Of a DNA stretch of 64,000 nt, positions 48,119 to 60,682 are shown piece by piece; position 1 is the first letter of the stretch; every line of letters begins with the position of its first letter. This stretch comes from Dasypus novemcinctus. Taxonomy: Eukaryota; Chordata; Mammalia; Cingulata; Dasypodidae. A model generated the notes under the pieces. The model worked only from the letters and a program-made list of their open reading frames with translations, was not told where the DNA came from and did not search any database. The DNA is taken from assembly GCF_030445035.2 (NCBI RefSeq), contig NC_080696.1, positions 27,603,661 through 27,667,660 on the forward strand, given 5' to 3'. The position numbers and the translations under genes were made by a program.

Positions 48119-50922
48119 TTTTTTATTATTTTTTTTATTGATTTTGTAATAATATTACATTAAAAATATATATGTGAGGTCCCATTCAACCCCACACCCC
48201 CACCCCACCTCTCCCCCCCCCCAGCAACACTCGTTCCCATCATCATGACACATCCATTGGATTTGGTAAGTACATCTTTGGTCACCTCTGCACCTCATAG
48301 TCAATGGTCCACATCATGGCCCATACTCTCCTCCATTCCATCCAGTGGGCCCTGTGAGGATTTACAATGTCCGGTGATTGCCTCTGAAGCACCATCCAGG
48401 GCAGCTCCATGTCCCAAAGACGCCTCCACCTCTCATCTCTTCCTGCCTTTCCCCATACCCATCATCCACCATGTCCACTTTTCCCAATCCAATGCCACCT
48501 CTTCTATGTGGACATTGGATTGGTTGTGTCCATTGCACCTCTATGACAAGAGGAGGCTCAGATTCCACATGGATGTTGGATGAAATCCTCCCACTTTCAG
48601 TTGTAATCACTCTAGGCTCCATGGTGTGGTGGTTGTCCTTCTTCAACTCCATCTTAGCTGAGGGTGATAAGTCCAATAAATCATATTGTAGGTGCTGGAG
48701 TCTGTTGAGGCTCAGGACCTGGCTATCACATTGTCAGTCCAGAGATTCAAATCCCCTAAATATATCTTAAACCCCAACATTAACTGCACCTCCATCACCT
48801 TAGCATGAAAGTCCTATGAAGGAAGAACCCATCTGAGTCCAGATTCATCACACATAAACACCAGTTCCAAAAAGGGGCCATCTGACCTGGTAGTTAACCC
48901 CATCGGCCATGACCATAACTCCCATGGGTCTCTTTAGCCCTCGAAGGAACCGATATTTGGGGGTTGTATCTGCTTTATCTGTCTCTCTGACTCTGCTCAG
49001 TTGTGCATGAGGGCAATCCTTCTGCCAGCCTCCAGACTCTTTTTTAGAAACTCGTAGCCATATAAACTCATTTCTCTTTTCCATTTCCCCCTTACTTTAG
49101 GTCAAACAGCATTTTAAAGTCATGTTATTTTATGTAGACAGGGATATTCTGCTGATCCGCATTGAACCTTCCGTATAAGGTCATTTTCCAGTTGCATCAT
49201 CAGTTGGTAGTTGATAGTGGTCCCTCGGTGCCAGGGAGGCTCATCCCCGGGTGTCATGTCCCACGCTGGGAGGAAGTCATTGCATTTACATGCTGAGTTT
49301 GGCTTCGAGACTGGCCACATTTGAGTAACATGAAGGCTGACAGGAGGAAATTCCCAGGCACAATGATGCTCTAGGCCTTGTTCTTATTTTAGGCTTATCA
49401 GCTCACAAGCATAGTCATTAGCATCAGGGGCTCACTGTTGAACCCTCACTCCCTCCCAGGCCCCGCCGCTGTACCTGGGAGACTATCACTGCTTCCCTAG
49501 GGACCACGACAGAACACCATTGGCCAGGAACCCAGTACCCCCTCTGCTGTGGTTTTTAATTGTTGCCACTATGAGTATATCCAAACATTACCATGCACCC
49601 TGGACATACGTTCTGTACAGCTCCCTGTCAGCCATATATTACCTGTCATTGGTATCCCATACCAGTATCCCTCCATTGCCATTGTTGAAACACTCTGTGA
49701 TCCAGAACTCCTCGAAATTTGAAGCCCAATATAATGTCATGGTCCCTTACTAGGAAATGGCATATAGCGATGGATTTAAAGGTTAGATAAAGAACTTGGA
49801 TAAAGTTAGATAAAGAACTTAGATAAAGAATGTTGACTTGAAAAAATTCTACATCCTATATTTCCCCCCCCCCCCCTAATTATTCAGCTTCTCTTCACAG
49901 GAGTCCTAGACCACAGCAATGCATATATATAATATACAGCACTCCCATACATCCACCACAAAACCTTTTTCCTTCGACAGCGATACTCTTACACCCTATT
50001 CATATCATATTTACTTAATGTGATGTACAGAGTCTGAGACATTAGCTTTCTAACAAGGTGACATCTGTGCTTACATTATGGTGCATACTTTAGGATATAC
50101 AGTTCTTTACATTCTTAGTTATCCTATGTTTTACATTATGGTTTACATTATCAGTCTGTCATCTCCTATATGTTATGGTGTAATATTACATGTTTTATAT
50201 CCATCCTTGTGTACTCTCAAGAAACTCCTCTCTTACCCCCCATTTACCTTGGTTCCACACATTTAACGTCCATTTTCCCTTCCACCTTGGTGCCCACAGT
50301 GACAGCCAACCTCCGTTTCCTGAGGAGCCACTTCCAGAGATAGATGGAATAGTGTTCAGGGCCTAACTTGCTCAACTGCCCCAATGCCCTGGGAGCCACC
50401 CTTTCTCTCGAGGGATACAGTTCCCTCTATTTGGTGGCATTAGTCCTCCCCAGGATGTGGGTCCACCCCCACTCTCACTACTTGGGTTTCTACCCCATGG
50501 TGACACCCACTCTGGCAGAATGAGCATTTAGACATTCCCCAGGAGCCCGTCCTGCATCAGACCCTCCCCTCCGAGCATTCTAAACAGGTAACCCTCTTTA
50601 TTATATTTTGATATGATTTTCTTGGCATTTTACTCTCCACCAACACCTGACCCTCTCCTGTGTTCGTATGCTACCCCTCCCTCCCTCCCCCCACTTTTCG
50701 GCAATGTTACCCATCCGTCCCTCCCCAGCCACCCTCAAACCCGCAAAGCCCCAACCAAAGGCAACCCCTTGCCCCCCTTTTATCTCTTCTTTGTGTTCAT
50801 ACTTACCACCATCTCGTCTTAAATTCCACCCCTGCAGACATCAGCTCATATCCTTCCTCCACCCTCCGATTTCCTGTAAGCCTATCGTTCAGTCTCTTGC
50901 TATCTAAGGCAGCTTGTTTATT
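48119..50922 (-). other. L1-B 3' UTR, 2.8 kb
   Basis: Same UTR as L1-A with the same C-rich runs on the plus strand (48190-48225, 50685-50700, 50773-50782), which are G-rich in sense. No coding frame. Confidence 0.88.
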
Positions 50923-53900
50923 TCATATCATTGAGGTCATGTAGTATTTGTCCTTCAATGTCTGGGTTGCTTCACTCAACATAAGGTTCTCAAGATTCAT
51001 CCATGTTATCACATGTGTTTGTAGTGTGTTTGTTCTTACAGCCGAGTAGTATTCCATTGTGTGTATATACCACATTTTATTGATCCACTCATCTGTTGAT
51101 GGGCATTTGGGTTGATTCCAACTTTTGGCAATAGTGAACAATACTGCTATGAACATTGGTGTACATATATCTGTTTGTGTCCTTTTTTTCAGTTCTGCTG
51201 GGTATATACCCAGCAGTGGTATTGCTGGGTCATATGGCAAATCTATGGCTAGTTTTTTGAGAAACCGCCATACTGTCCTCCAGAACGGTTGGATGCTTCT
51301 GCATTCCCACCAGCAGTGGATGAGTGTTCCCCTTCCTTCACATCCTCTCCAGCACTTGTATTCTTCTGTTTTTTTCATAGCTGCCAATCTTATGGGTGTA
51401 AGATGGTATCTCATTGTAGTTTTGATTTGCATTTCCCTGATAGCTAGAGATTTGGAACATTTTTTCATGTGCTTTTTTGCCATTTGTATTTCTTCTTCGG
51501 AGAAGTGTCTGTTTAAGTCTTTTTCCCATTTTTTTAAATGGGTTGTTTATCTTTTTTATTTTCAAGATATAGAAGTTCTTTATATATGCACGTTATAAGT
51601 TTCTTATCAGATATATGATTGCCAAATATTTTCTCCCACTGTGTGGGCTCCCTTTATACTTTCTTTACAAACTCCTTTGAGGTGCAGAAGGCTTTAATTT
51701 TGAGGTAGTCCCATTTATCTATTAGTTCTTTTGCTACTCGTGCTTTTGGTGAGATATTCTTAAATCCATTTCCTATTACAAGGTCCTATAGATGTTTCCC
51801 TACACTGCTTTCTAAGGTTTTTATGGTCTTGGCTCTTATATTTAGGTCTTTGATCCATCTTGAGTTGATCTTTGTATAAGGTGTGAGATGGTAATCCTCT
51901 TTCATTCTTCTACATATGGCTATCCAGTTCTCCAGACACCATTTGTTGAATAGGCCACTCTCTCCCAGTTGAGAGGGTTTGGTGGCTTTATCGAATATTA
52001 TGTGGCTGTATATGTGAGGTTCTATATCAGAGCTTTCAATTCGATTCCATTGGTCTATGTGTCTCTCCTTATGCCAATACCATGCTGTTTTCACCACCGT
52101 AGCTTTATAGTATGTTTTGAAGTCAGGTAGTGTGATTCCTCCAATTTCGTTTTTCATTTTCAGTATGTCTTTGGCTATTCGGGGTCTCTTTCCTTTCCAA
52201 ATAAATTTCATAGTTAGTTTTTCTAGTTCCTTAAAGAAGGCTGTGTTGATTTTTATTGGGATTGCATTGAATGTGTAGATCAGTTTTGGTAGGATAGACA
52301 TCTTAATAATGTTCAGTCTTCCTATCCATGAACAAGGAATAGTCTTCCATTTATTTAGGTCTTCTTTGATTTCCTTGAACAATCTTGTATAGTTCTCGGT
52401 GTATAAGTTCTTTACCTCTTTAGTTAAATTTATTCCTAAGTATTTGATTTTTTTATTTACTATTGTGAATGGTATTTGTTTCTTGATTTCCTCCTGATCT
52501 TGCTCATTATTAGTGTACAGAAATGCTACTGATTTTTGTGCATTGATCTTATAACCTGCGACTTTACTAAACTCATTTATGAGTTCTAGAATCTTCGTTG
52601 TAGATCTCTCAGGGTTTTCTATGTATAGGATCATGTCATCTGCAAATAATGAAATTTTGACTTCTTCCTTTCCAGTTTGAATGCCTTTTATTTCTGGTTC
52701 TTGCCTCAGTGCTCGAGCAAGTACTTCTAAGACAATGTTAAATAGGAGCGGAGACAGTGGGCATCCTTGTCTTGTTCCTGAGTTTAGAGGGAAGGAGTCT
52801 AGGATTTCTCCATTGTAAACAATATTGGCTTTAGGTTTTTCATATATACACTTTATCATGTTCAAAAAATTTCCTTGTATTCCAATCTTTTGGAGTGTTT
52901 TTATCAAGAAAGGGTGCTGTATTTTGTCAAATGCTTTTTCTGCATCAATAGATATAATCATGTGATTTTTTTCCTTCAATCTGTTTATATGGTGTATTAC
53001 GTTGATTGATTTTCTTATGTTAAACCATCCTTGCATACCTGGGATGAATCCCACTTGGTCGTGGTGTATAATATGTTTAATGTGTTGTTGAATACGATTA
53101 GCAAGTATTTTGTTAAGTATTTTTGCGTCTAGGTTCATTAGAGAAATTGGTCTGTAATTTTCCTTTCTTGTGATGTCTTTGTTTGGCTTTGGTACTAGGG
53201 TAATGTTGGCATCATAGAAGGAGTTGGGTAATGTTCTTTCTGTTTCAATTTTTTGGGATAGTTTCAGCAGGATTGGTGTCAGTTCTTTCCGGAATGTTTT
53301 GTAGAATTCACCTGTGAAGCCATCTGGCCCTGGGCTCTTCTTAGTTGGGAGACTTTTAATAACTGATTCTATCTCTCTGCTTGTGATTGGTTTGTTAAGA
53401 TCATCAATTTCTTCTTTTGTCAATATGTTCTGCTTATGTGTTTCTAGGAATTTGTCCATTTCCTCTAGATTGTCATTTTTGTTGGAATATAGTTTTTCAA
53501 AGTATCCTCTTATGATAGTCTTTATTTCTGTGGGGTCAGTGGTGATATCGCCTTTCTCATTTCTTATTTTGTGTATTTGCATCTTCTCTCTTTTTTTCTT
53601 TGTTAGTGTTGCTAAAGGTTTGTCAATTTTGTTAATCTTCTCAAAAAACCAGCTCTTGGTCTTGTTTATCTGTTCAAGTGCTTTCTTATTTTCTATTTCA
53701 TTTAGTTCTGCTCTTATCTTTGTTATTTCCTTCCTTCTTCTTCCTGTTGGGTTACTTTGTTGTTGTTTTTCTAATTCCTTCAAATGTGCTGTTAGTTCTT
53801 CACTTTTTGCTCTTTCTTCTTTTTTGATATATGAATTTATGGCTATAAACTTCCCTCTCAGTACTCCTTTTGCTGCATCCCATAAATTTTGGTATGTTGT

Positions 53901-54743
53901 GTTATCATTATCATTAGTTTCAAGGTAGTCATTGATTTCTTTTGAGATTTCCTCTTTGACCCACTGTTTTTCTAAGAGTGTGCTGTTTCATTTCCAAATC
54001 GTGGTGTGAAATCTGGGCTTCTGTCCCTTGCAAATCTCCAGCTTGACTCCACTGTGGTCAGATATAATGTTTTGTATGATTTCAATCTTTCTGAATTCGT
54101 TCAGCCTTTCTTTGTGGCCTAATATATGATCTATCTTGGAGAATGATCCATGTGCGCTTGAGAAAAATGTATATCCTGCTGTGTTTGGGTGTAGCGATCT
54201 ATATATATCTATTAGATCCAGCTCCTCTAATATACTATTCAGATGTTTTGTTTCTTTGGTGATTCTCTTTTGAGATGTTCTGTCCAGAGTTGATAGTGGT
54301 GTATTAAAATCTCCCACTATAATTGTAGATGTATCTATTCTTTCACTTAGTTTTTCCAGCGTTTGCCTGATGTATTTAGAGGCGCCCTTGTTAGGGGCAT
54401 AGATATTTATGATTGTTCGATCTTCTTGACAGATTTTTCCTTTCACTAAAATGTAGTATCCTTCTTTGTCTCTCACAATTGTTTCACATTTAAAGTCTAT
54501 TTTGTCTGATATTAATATAGCTACTCCTGCCTTTTTTTGGTTATTGTTAGCTTGTATGATTGTTTTCCAGCCATTCACTTTCAATCTCCATGCGTCTCTG
54601 GGTCTAAGATGTGTCTCTTGTAGACAGCATATGGATGGGTCATATTTCCTTATCCAATGTCCCAGTCTGAATCTTTTGATAGGTGAGTTTAATCCATTGA
54701 CATTCAGTGTTATTACTGTCAAGGAATTATTTGTGCCAGCCAT
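50923..54743 (-). pseudogene. L1-B ORF2 (endonuclease / reverse transcriptase), broken
   Basis: The endonuclease catalytic set looks complete (N14, E43, D145, D205 in KIDHIL, H230). The reverse transcriptase runs from Z-region through RQGCPLSP to the FADD core, and the C-terminal Cys-rich segment is present. Lesions in sense order: TGA at 53990-53988 (codon 252, shared with L1-A), TAG at 51788-51786, TAA at 51656-51654, and two single-base gains in A runs near 51555 and 51532 compared with L1-A. The long open piece is 53783-51786 (665 aa), containing the reverse transcriptase. Ends at the same residues (YMTSMI) as L1-A. Confidence 0.93.
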
Positions 54744-54816
54744 ATTTTGATTGGATTTGTGTTTCTCATATTTTGTTTGTATATTTTTTTTGTCTTTTTT
54801 GTTGTTGTTGTTGGTC

Positions 54817-55785
54817 TTATACTCTCCTCCAACTCTGCCTTTCCTGTTTTTTCCTTTCTTCCTGTAGAACTCCCTTTAGAATTTCTTGAAGGGGAGGTTT
54901 CTTGTTGGTATACTCTTTCAGTTTCTGTTTGTCTGCAAATATTTTGAAGTCTCCATCATGTTTGAATGCTAATTTAGCTGGATAGAGTATTCTTGGTTGG
55001 AAATTTCTTTCCTTTAGTACCTTGACTATATCATACCACTGCCTTCTTGCCTCCATGGATTCAGAAGAGAAATCAGCACTTAATCTAATTGAGCTTCTCT
55101 TGTATGTGATGGTTTTCTTTACTCTTGCTGCTTTTAGGATTTTCTCTTTGTCTTGAGCATTGGATAATTTGACAAGTATATGTCTTGGGGTGGGCCTGTT
55201 GGGGTTTATGACTTGTGGAGTGCACTGTGCTTCTTGTATATGTACTTCTGTCTCTTTCAGTAGATTTGGGAAGTTTTCAGCCATTATTTCCTGCAACACT
55301 CCTTCTGACCCCTTTCCCTTCTCTTCACCTTCTGGAATGCCTATAATACGTATGTTTGAGCGTTTTGCATTGTCATTCAGGTCCCTAAATCCTAATTGGA
55401 TTTTTTCTATCTTCTTATTGACCCCTTCTACTATGTGTTTGATTTCTGAAGTACTGTCTTCCACATCACTAATTCTCTGCTCTGTCTCTTCTAGTCTGCT
55501 GATATTTGCTGCAAGTGTATTTTTGATTTCTTGAACTGTGGTGTTCATTCCCATCATATCTGTTATGTTTTTTCGTATGTCTGCAATTTCCCCTCCAAGT
55601 GATGTCTTCATGTTGTTAACCTCTTTCATTACTTCGTCAAATTTGTCGGTGATAAATGTTCTGAGATCTTTCATTGCTTGTGCCAAGTTTTGCTCCCCTT
55701 CGTGATTATTGGTTTGTTGATTGGATTCAGCCATGTTTTCCTGATTACTGGTTTGGTTTGTAGATTTTTGTTGCTTTCTGGTCAT
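54817..55785 (-). CDS. L1-B ORF1 protein, intact
   Basis: 322 aa, almost the same as the L1-A protein: coiled coil, RRM with IRIIGIPEGEE, and C-terminal domain with YPAKLAF. Two changes lie in the conserved AREKKTITYKG block, which here reads ARVKKTITYKR; both replaced residues are kept in the other two copies, so they may weaken RNA binding. Separated from ORF2 by 73 bp. Confidence 0.93.
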   Translation of the reverse strand: MTRKQQKSTNQTSNQENMAESNQQTNNHEGEQNLAQAMKDLRTFITDKFDEVMKEVNNMKTSLGGEIADIRKNITDMMGMNTTVQEIKNTLAANISRLEETEQRISDVEDSTSEIKHIVEGVNKKIEKIQLGFRDLNDNAKRSNIRIIGIPEGEEKGKGSEGVLQEIMAENFPNLLKETEVHIQEAQCTPQVINPNRPTPRHILVKLSNAQDKEKILKAARVKKTITYKRSSIRLSADFSSESMEARRQWYDIVKVLKERNFQPRILYPAKLAFKHDGDFKIFADKQKLKEYTNKKPPLQEILKGVLQEERKKQERQSWRRV

Positions 55786-57859
55786 CTCTTTATCTTGACG
55801 GATTTAATCAGTTCCTTAGCTTCTTTGTCTGCTCTTGGAGGTTAATTAGCTGTTATTTTTGCATAGGTGTTATATCTTCTCTTTGTCACTTTTTTCTTCT
55901 TATTCTAGTTTCTTGTTGTTGGTTAAGTTCACTTTAAAGGAAAGTATTAGTGTTGGGGGAAGGCAATTGTGTAAGCAAGGGAAAAGTGTAAAGTAATATT
56001 GGTGATATATGTTAGCAAAGCAAGAATATGAGATCTGGGAGGATGGAGGTTAGATTTATGTAAATTGTGTAGAGTTATAGCAGTAGGTAGAGTACCTATT
56101 ATGAGGTAGGTGATTGAATATGGGAGGATTATGGTATGAGCTAAAAAGCTATTGATTTCGTGAGAGAGGGAAAGAGAAAAAAAATGGTAATAGTTTCAAG
56201 AGTGGATAACAGACTGAAAACAAAACATAGGTATTAGAAGTTAAGACTTAGACCCTTCGTGGATCGAAGAAAGGGAGGTGGGAGGTGGAATATGGGAGAG
56301 CCAGTAGATGGTGGCGGGTATCAAGATGTAGGGGGAAGAGTATAGTGCAGGTAGGCTAAATCAGTTCACACAGAAATGAGACAGTGGAGGATGAGAAAAC
56401 CCCAGCGAATGTGAGGTGTTTCCTGCCGCACCTATTTTATAATTGAGTTAAAATAAACTAAGTAGAATATGAGGGACAAGAGGGAGAGAGACAACAGAAA
56501 AAAAGAAAGAAAGAAAAAAAAGAAAGTGGGGGGGAAGGGACGAGAGGAAGAAAGTAGAAGGGGATGGGCAAGGGGTGGGGAACAGATAGGGGAAAGAAAA
56601 AAAAAACAGATATGCACAACCCAGAATTAAAACACCCACTTCACAGCACCTACCATGAAAAATAGCCTTAAATAACCAAGTAAAAGAAAGACTTTGGGGG
56701 ATACGCTGTGAGAGAAGACTAGGGGATAATGCGGTGTTAGCAATCAGGAAATTGAAAAAAGTAAAGAATAAGTCAAAATGAAAATAAAAACAAAACAAAA
56801 TGAAACGATAAGGAAAGAACGCCAACGTTGAAGGCTAGGGCATTTAAGGACCTCAGATGGACCTCAGGGCGTGATGGATTCAGGGATGGAAAGTCTGAGA
56901 TATTGAGGTCTCAAGAGATGTGAGTCTCTGTGGTGTGGGCCACCAGATTTTAGGGAATTCAGACTTGGCACCCTCCAATCTGGTCTACAGGAAGCCTGGG
57001 AGCCCCACAGTGTAATACAGCCCTCAGGGATCCCCTCAGCTGGGTGCCAGCCTTAAGGGGGAAGTCAGATCCGCAAACTTTATATTATGACTGAACCCTG
57101 CAATTCATTTACTTAGCTGGGCTCATTAGTATATTTCACTTCAGCTTTTAGACAGCTCCCGTCCTGTGATTCCAAACTTCTGCCACTAGAGGGCACCTCT
57201 ACACCGCAGCCACTTTGCTAGTATAGATCTGAAGCCCGGCCTGTGACGCCGAAAACAGATTCGAAAATCGGATTTCCCAAGCTTCGCAAAATATTCCCTA
57301 ATCTGCTTCCAGACGTATCCCCCTCCCTTGCCGCAGCCTAATACAACTTTCCGATTACGTCTCTTTATTGCCTACAGCCTATTTGGGTCGGAGACCGGCT
57401 GCCGGGCTTTTGGGGGCGGGGCTTCAGGCAGAAGCACTATTGTTTATTTTCGCAATCACAAGTTTCTCCCGCTTCACAACAAAGCACCGTCTATCTTCCC
57501 AAATCCCACTGCAAAGGCGACCTGTCGCATCAACCCATGCACAGCTCGCCCAGAGCTTGTGAACTCCTCGACAGCTCAGAGCCGTGTAAAAGCGGTGCCG
57601 CTGGGCTGAACCGCGACTCTCCCCACCCCCAGCAGGGAGGAGCCCCGCGCGGGTCTCACCCACAGGCAATAGAACCCAAACTATATCTACTAGACCAATC
57701 CTCTCCGTTACCTTTCCACCCAATCGATGTCCAGGCACTTCTGCCCTGCAAAAATCCCGAAAAAGCCCGACCTTGGAGAGCCTGCAGCTGCGCCCAACTG
57801 TCTCCTCCCGGGACCTACCGCAAAGGCAAGTTCACTCAGCGACCATCTTGCCTCCCATC
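55786..57859 (-). promoter_or_regulatory. L1-B 5' UTR and internal promoter
   Basis: Matches the L1-A 5' UTR throughout. The YY1-like site is the complement of 57839-57850. GC-rich near the 5' end; the pyrimidine tract in sense is the complement of about 56480-56600. Confidence 0.68.
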
Positions 57860-57872
57860 CAGATTACAGCTT
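57860..57872 (+). repeat. Target-site duplication of L1-B, right
   Basis: CAGATTACAGCTT, exact match to 48106-48118. Confidence 0.9.
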
Positions 57873-59039
57873 AAATTGTCTTCTCTTTCTTCCCTCCTCC
57901 AATAATTTATGATTGATATTTCTGAGGCAACAGTAGAGTTCTCATAATTGGGGCTAAATCAGACTTCTTTACAGATACCAGTGGATTCAGTTTTCTCACC
58001 TGGAATTCCCTTCCAGCTAACTTTAATGACGCACCGTGCAGGAAAGGTGGGTGTACACGCACGGTGGGAAATGAAAGCCCCCATCATCTGTAACTCACCA
58101 CCCCAGGCAGCCTCGTCATCCTGCGGGAGTCTCTTCTTCCAGTCTTTAAAAGAAAAGAAAAAAATTCACCCTCTGAAGGGGCAAAAAAAATTCCAAGTGC
58201 CTGAGAGATGACTGCACAGGGCCTTCCCGGGGCTGGGGAGGTGAGGCAGGCTCAGTATTTTACACTGTAATAATGATCCTGGCATACAGAGATGGATACA
58301 TGTCTAGGAGTAGAGGGATGTGAGCTGGAGTTGTAAGTTTATTATCTAATATCTTTACATAATTTGGAAATTCATGACTTCTTTGACTTCCACTTGCTCA
58401 TCTGTAGAATGAAGCAGTTAAACTGATATTCTTTGTTGGAAAACACAAGGCAATACTGACCTTGATGTCAGACTTACTGGGCCAAAAGAGGAAGAATGAG
58501 GAAGTGATAAAGTGCCATTTAAAGCATCAATTTAAGTTATATGAAAAGGATTATTTTTAAATTATATTGCAATATCTGCATATCATTTTTATTTAGAAAT
58601 TAGATATACTTACAGAAATTACTTTAGATGCTTTTACTTTTCATTAATTTGAGTAGAAAGACATATGCAGTTCTTTCATTTCTTTCTGGAACTAATGAAA
58701 TTCAGTGAGATTAGAATGTCTTTTATGAGAAACTGATTACATGTTATCATTCATATTGCTTGATTTAATAATTACCATACTTCCAAGTCTTTAAAATTAC
58801 ACTTCAGAACATGAACAGAATTAAGATTTACAGTTCTTGAGAAAGTAAAATTAATTAGTATTTCTATTTCTGAACTTTCCAGTCTTGAATACTTAACCCC
58901 TATCAGGATTATGAAAGAGGTCTATTTTGCCTCATTTTATGCTCTAAACAGGGTTTAGTTAGCCATTTTTTCAATTCCCATCATTCTTTTTTATGTTGTA
59001 TTTTCAAAACTGATTTTCATAATCCATCAACACAAAATA
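57873..59039. other. Intergenic, possible MIR at 58370-58450
   Basis: The stretch 'cttgctcatctgtagaatga' at about 58390-58415 resembles the MIR core in sense. The rest is unassigned. Confidence 0.35.
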
Positions 59040-59155
59040 TAAATCTGGAAGAGAGAAATATAAATTCTGGGGCCACATTTGCCCTCTCAACCATCTCAGC
59101 ATACCCAGAGTTAAAGGTTCTTATCTTCTTGATGTTTCTGACAATTTAGTGTAAG

Positions 59156-59161
59156 GAATAT
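59156..59161 (+). repeat. Target-site duplication of LTR in OR pseudogene 4, left
   Basis: GAATAT, exact match at 59565-59570. Confidence 0.85.
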
Positions 59162-59564
59162 TGTTGGAGATTTGGACCCAAAGGGTATCGGGAATGAAAG
59201 AAAGAGAAAAGTGGGGAAGAGAAAGAACGAGAAAGCTGGGATCAGGGTGTCTGTGAGTAATGACTCCTCAGACAACTTTACTGTTTACAAAGGGCTCTCT
59301 ATATACCCCAGTCTATGTGACAACAAGCAGCAACATGCAGTTAACTATTAGCACTACTAAGGAACTCAAAAAATCTTATCTCAAGGTACAAAGTCTAAAT
59401 GTTCTATTTACTACAAAAGATATGTGCTCATCTTTTCTTTCAGCCTTTAACAGTTTCATCTCTTTTGCTGGGAACTCTTAATTACTGCATTCCTTAGGGT
59501 GCAAGCATAGCCATGGAAACAGCACATCTATCCTTGTGAGACCACTGTGCCTCAGTTTCCAACA
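59162..59564 (-). mobile_element. Solo ERV LTR inserted in OR pseudogene 4
   Basis: 403 bp from TG to CA, with an exact 6-bp duplication GAATAT on each side, as expected for a class II provirus reduced to a solo LTR by recombination. A TATA-like site lies at 59300-59305. Its sequence is not close to the two GC-rich LTRs elsewhere in the window, so it is another family. Removing it and one GAATAT rejoins the receptor sequence. Confidence 0.88.
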
Positions 59565-60345
59565 GAATATCAGAATGATGACAATCATTAAAATCAAAAC
59601 CCAAAATGCACACACCCGTGTTCTTTTTACTCAGCCACCTCTCATTTGTTGATAGATGCTATTCTTCTATCATTGCTCCCAAGATACTGGTAAGCCTATT
59701 TGAAGAAGACAAATTTGTTTGCTTTTTAGGATGTGTAGTATAATTATTTAACTTTTATAACATTTCAGTGACTGAATCCTTTGTATTAGCTGTGATGACC
59801 TATGACTGTCTTAAAGTTTTTGCAACCCTCTACTTTACACAGTTGCCATGCCCAGAAACTCTGTGCAATGTTGATGGTTGTATCATTGGCATGGGGAGCT
59901 GCCTGTGCCTTGATACTCACATGCTCTTCTTAAAATGATTTTTTTAAAATGATTTTGGCACAATCAATCACTTCTGGCTCTTTTCTTCACTACTCTCTCT
60001 TTCTCCTATTCTGATATTTATCGCAACCAGTTGCTGCTTTTCATCTTTGGCACCTTTAATAAAATGAGCACACAACTCATCATTTCACCTCTTAACAGGT
60101 ACAACATTGCCAACATCCTGAAGATGCATTCAGTCAATGGGTGGTGCAAAACGTCTCCACCTGTGCCTCACACTTGACTGCAATCATAATCACAAAGATC
60201 TCATCTTTTTGCTCTACTGTGTAACCAAATCCAAAATCTCCAGTTCAAAATGGTCTCTGAAATTTATACATGGAGATCCCAATGTTTGAGTCCTTTAGTC
60301 TACAATATGTTAAATAGGGATGTTAATAACACAGAAAAAGTTAAC

Positions 60346-60479
60346 GGAAATTATTCTTCATCTTTTTTTCAGATTATTTTCTTCAGTTACAGCATATCCC
60401 CTCTTCTGAGCATAACCATCACAATCACTCAATGCTAGAAATCAAAAGGTTTCAGTATCAGTTTTACTTCTACTTTTAA
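60346..60479. other. Intergenic 3' of OR pseudogene 4
   Basis: AT-rich; nothing supported. Confidence 0.3.
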
Positions 60480-60681
60480 ATTGATGCAAACCGAAAATTT
60501 CACCTAATTTAAAATAAAGGCAATGGCCACCAGGTATTCTGAGGGGCTGGAAAGGAAATAGGTATGATATGGGGACGTTTTGGAGACATTGGAATTGTCC
60601 TGCTTGAAATTGCAATGATGGATACAGGCCATTATATATTTTCTCTAAACCTACAAAATTGTGTAGACAGAATGTAAACTA
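60480..60681 (+). mobile_element. Old L1 3' UTR fragment, cut by L1-C
   Basis: 'tggaattgtcctgcttgaaa' and 'gatacaggccattatatatt' match the old L1 tail at 37725-37800. It ends abruptly where L1-C begins, so L1-C inserted into it; the rest may lie beyond the window. Confidence 0.65.
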
Positions 60682-60682
60682 G

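Larger units (their letters stand above)
48119..57859 (-). mobile_element. L1-B, full-length L1 retrotransposon, about 9.74 kb
   Basis: Complete L1 on the minus strand with an exact 13-bp target-site duplication (48106-48118 and 57860-57872). In sense: 5' UTR 57859-55786, ORF1 55785-54817, ORF2 54743-50923 (broken), 3' UTR 50922-48119. It is nearly identical to L1-A, about 25 kb away in opposite orientation, but sits in a different target. ORF1 is open. ORF2 shares the codon-252 TGA with L1-A and has its own later lesions, different from those of L1-A. Confidence 0.96.
59040..60345 (+). pseudogene. Olfactory receptor pseudogene 4 (OR5D-like), split by an LTR
   Basis: The N-terminal part (59063-59161) reads GATFALSTISAYPELKVLIF and the start of TM1. 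It stops at a solo LTR and resumes at 59571 with MMTIIKI, then [43 protein letters not shown], an AWGAACALILTCSS-type TM4-TM5 stretch in changed frame, the CSHLTAII-like TM6 region and traces of TM7 to about 60345. It has many stops and frame changes, far more than pseudogene 3. Resembles OR5D16/OR5D18-type receptors. The decay is old, so it may have been dead before the LTR arrived. Confidence 0.85.
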
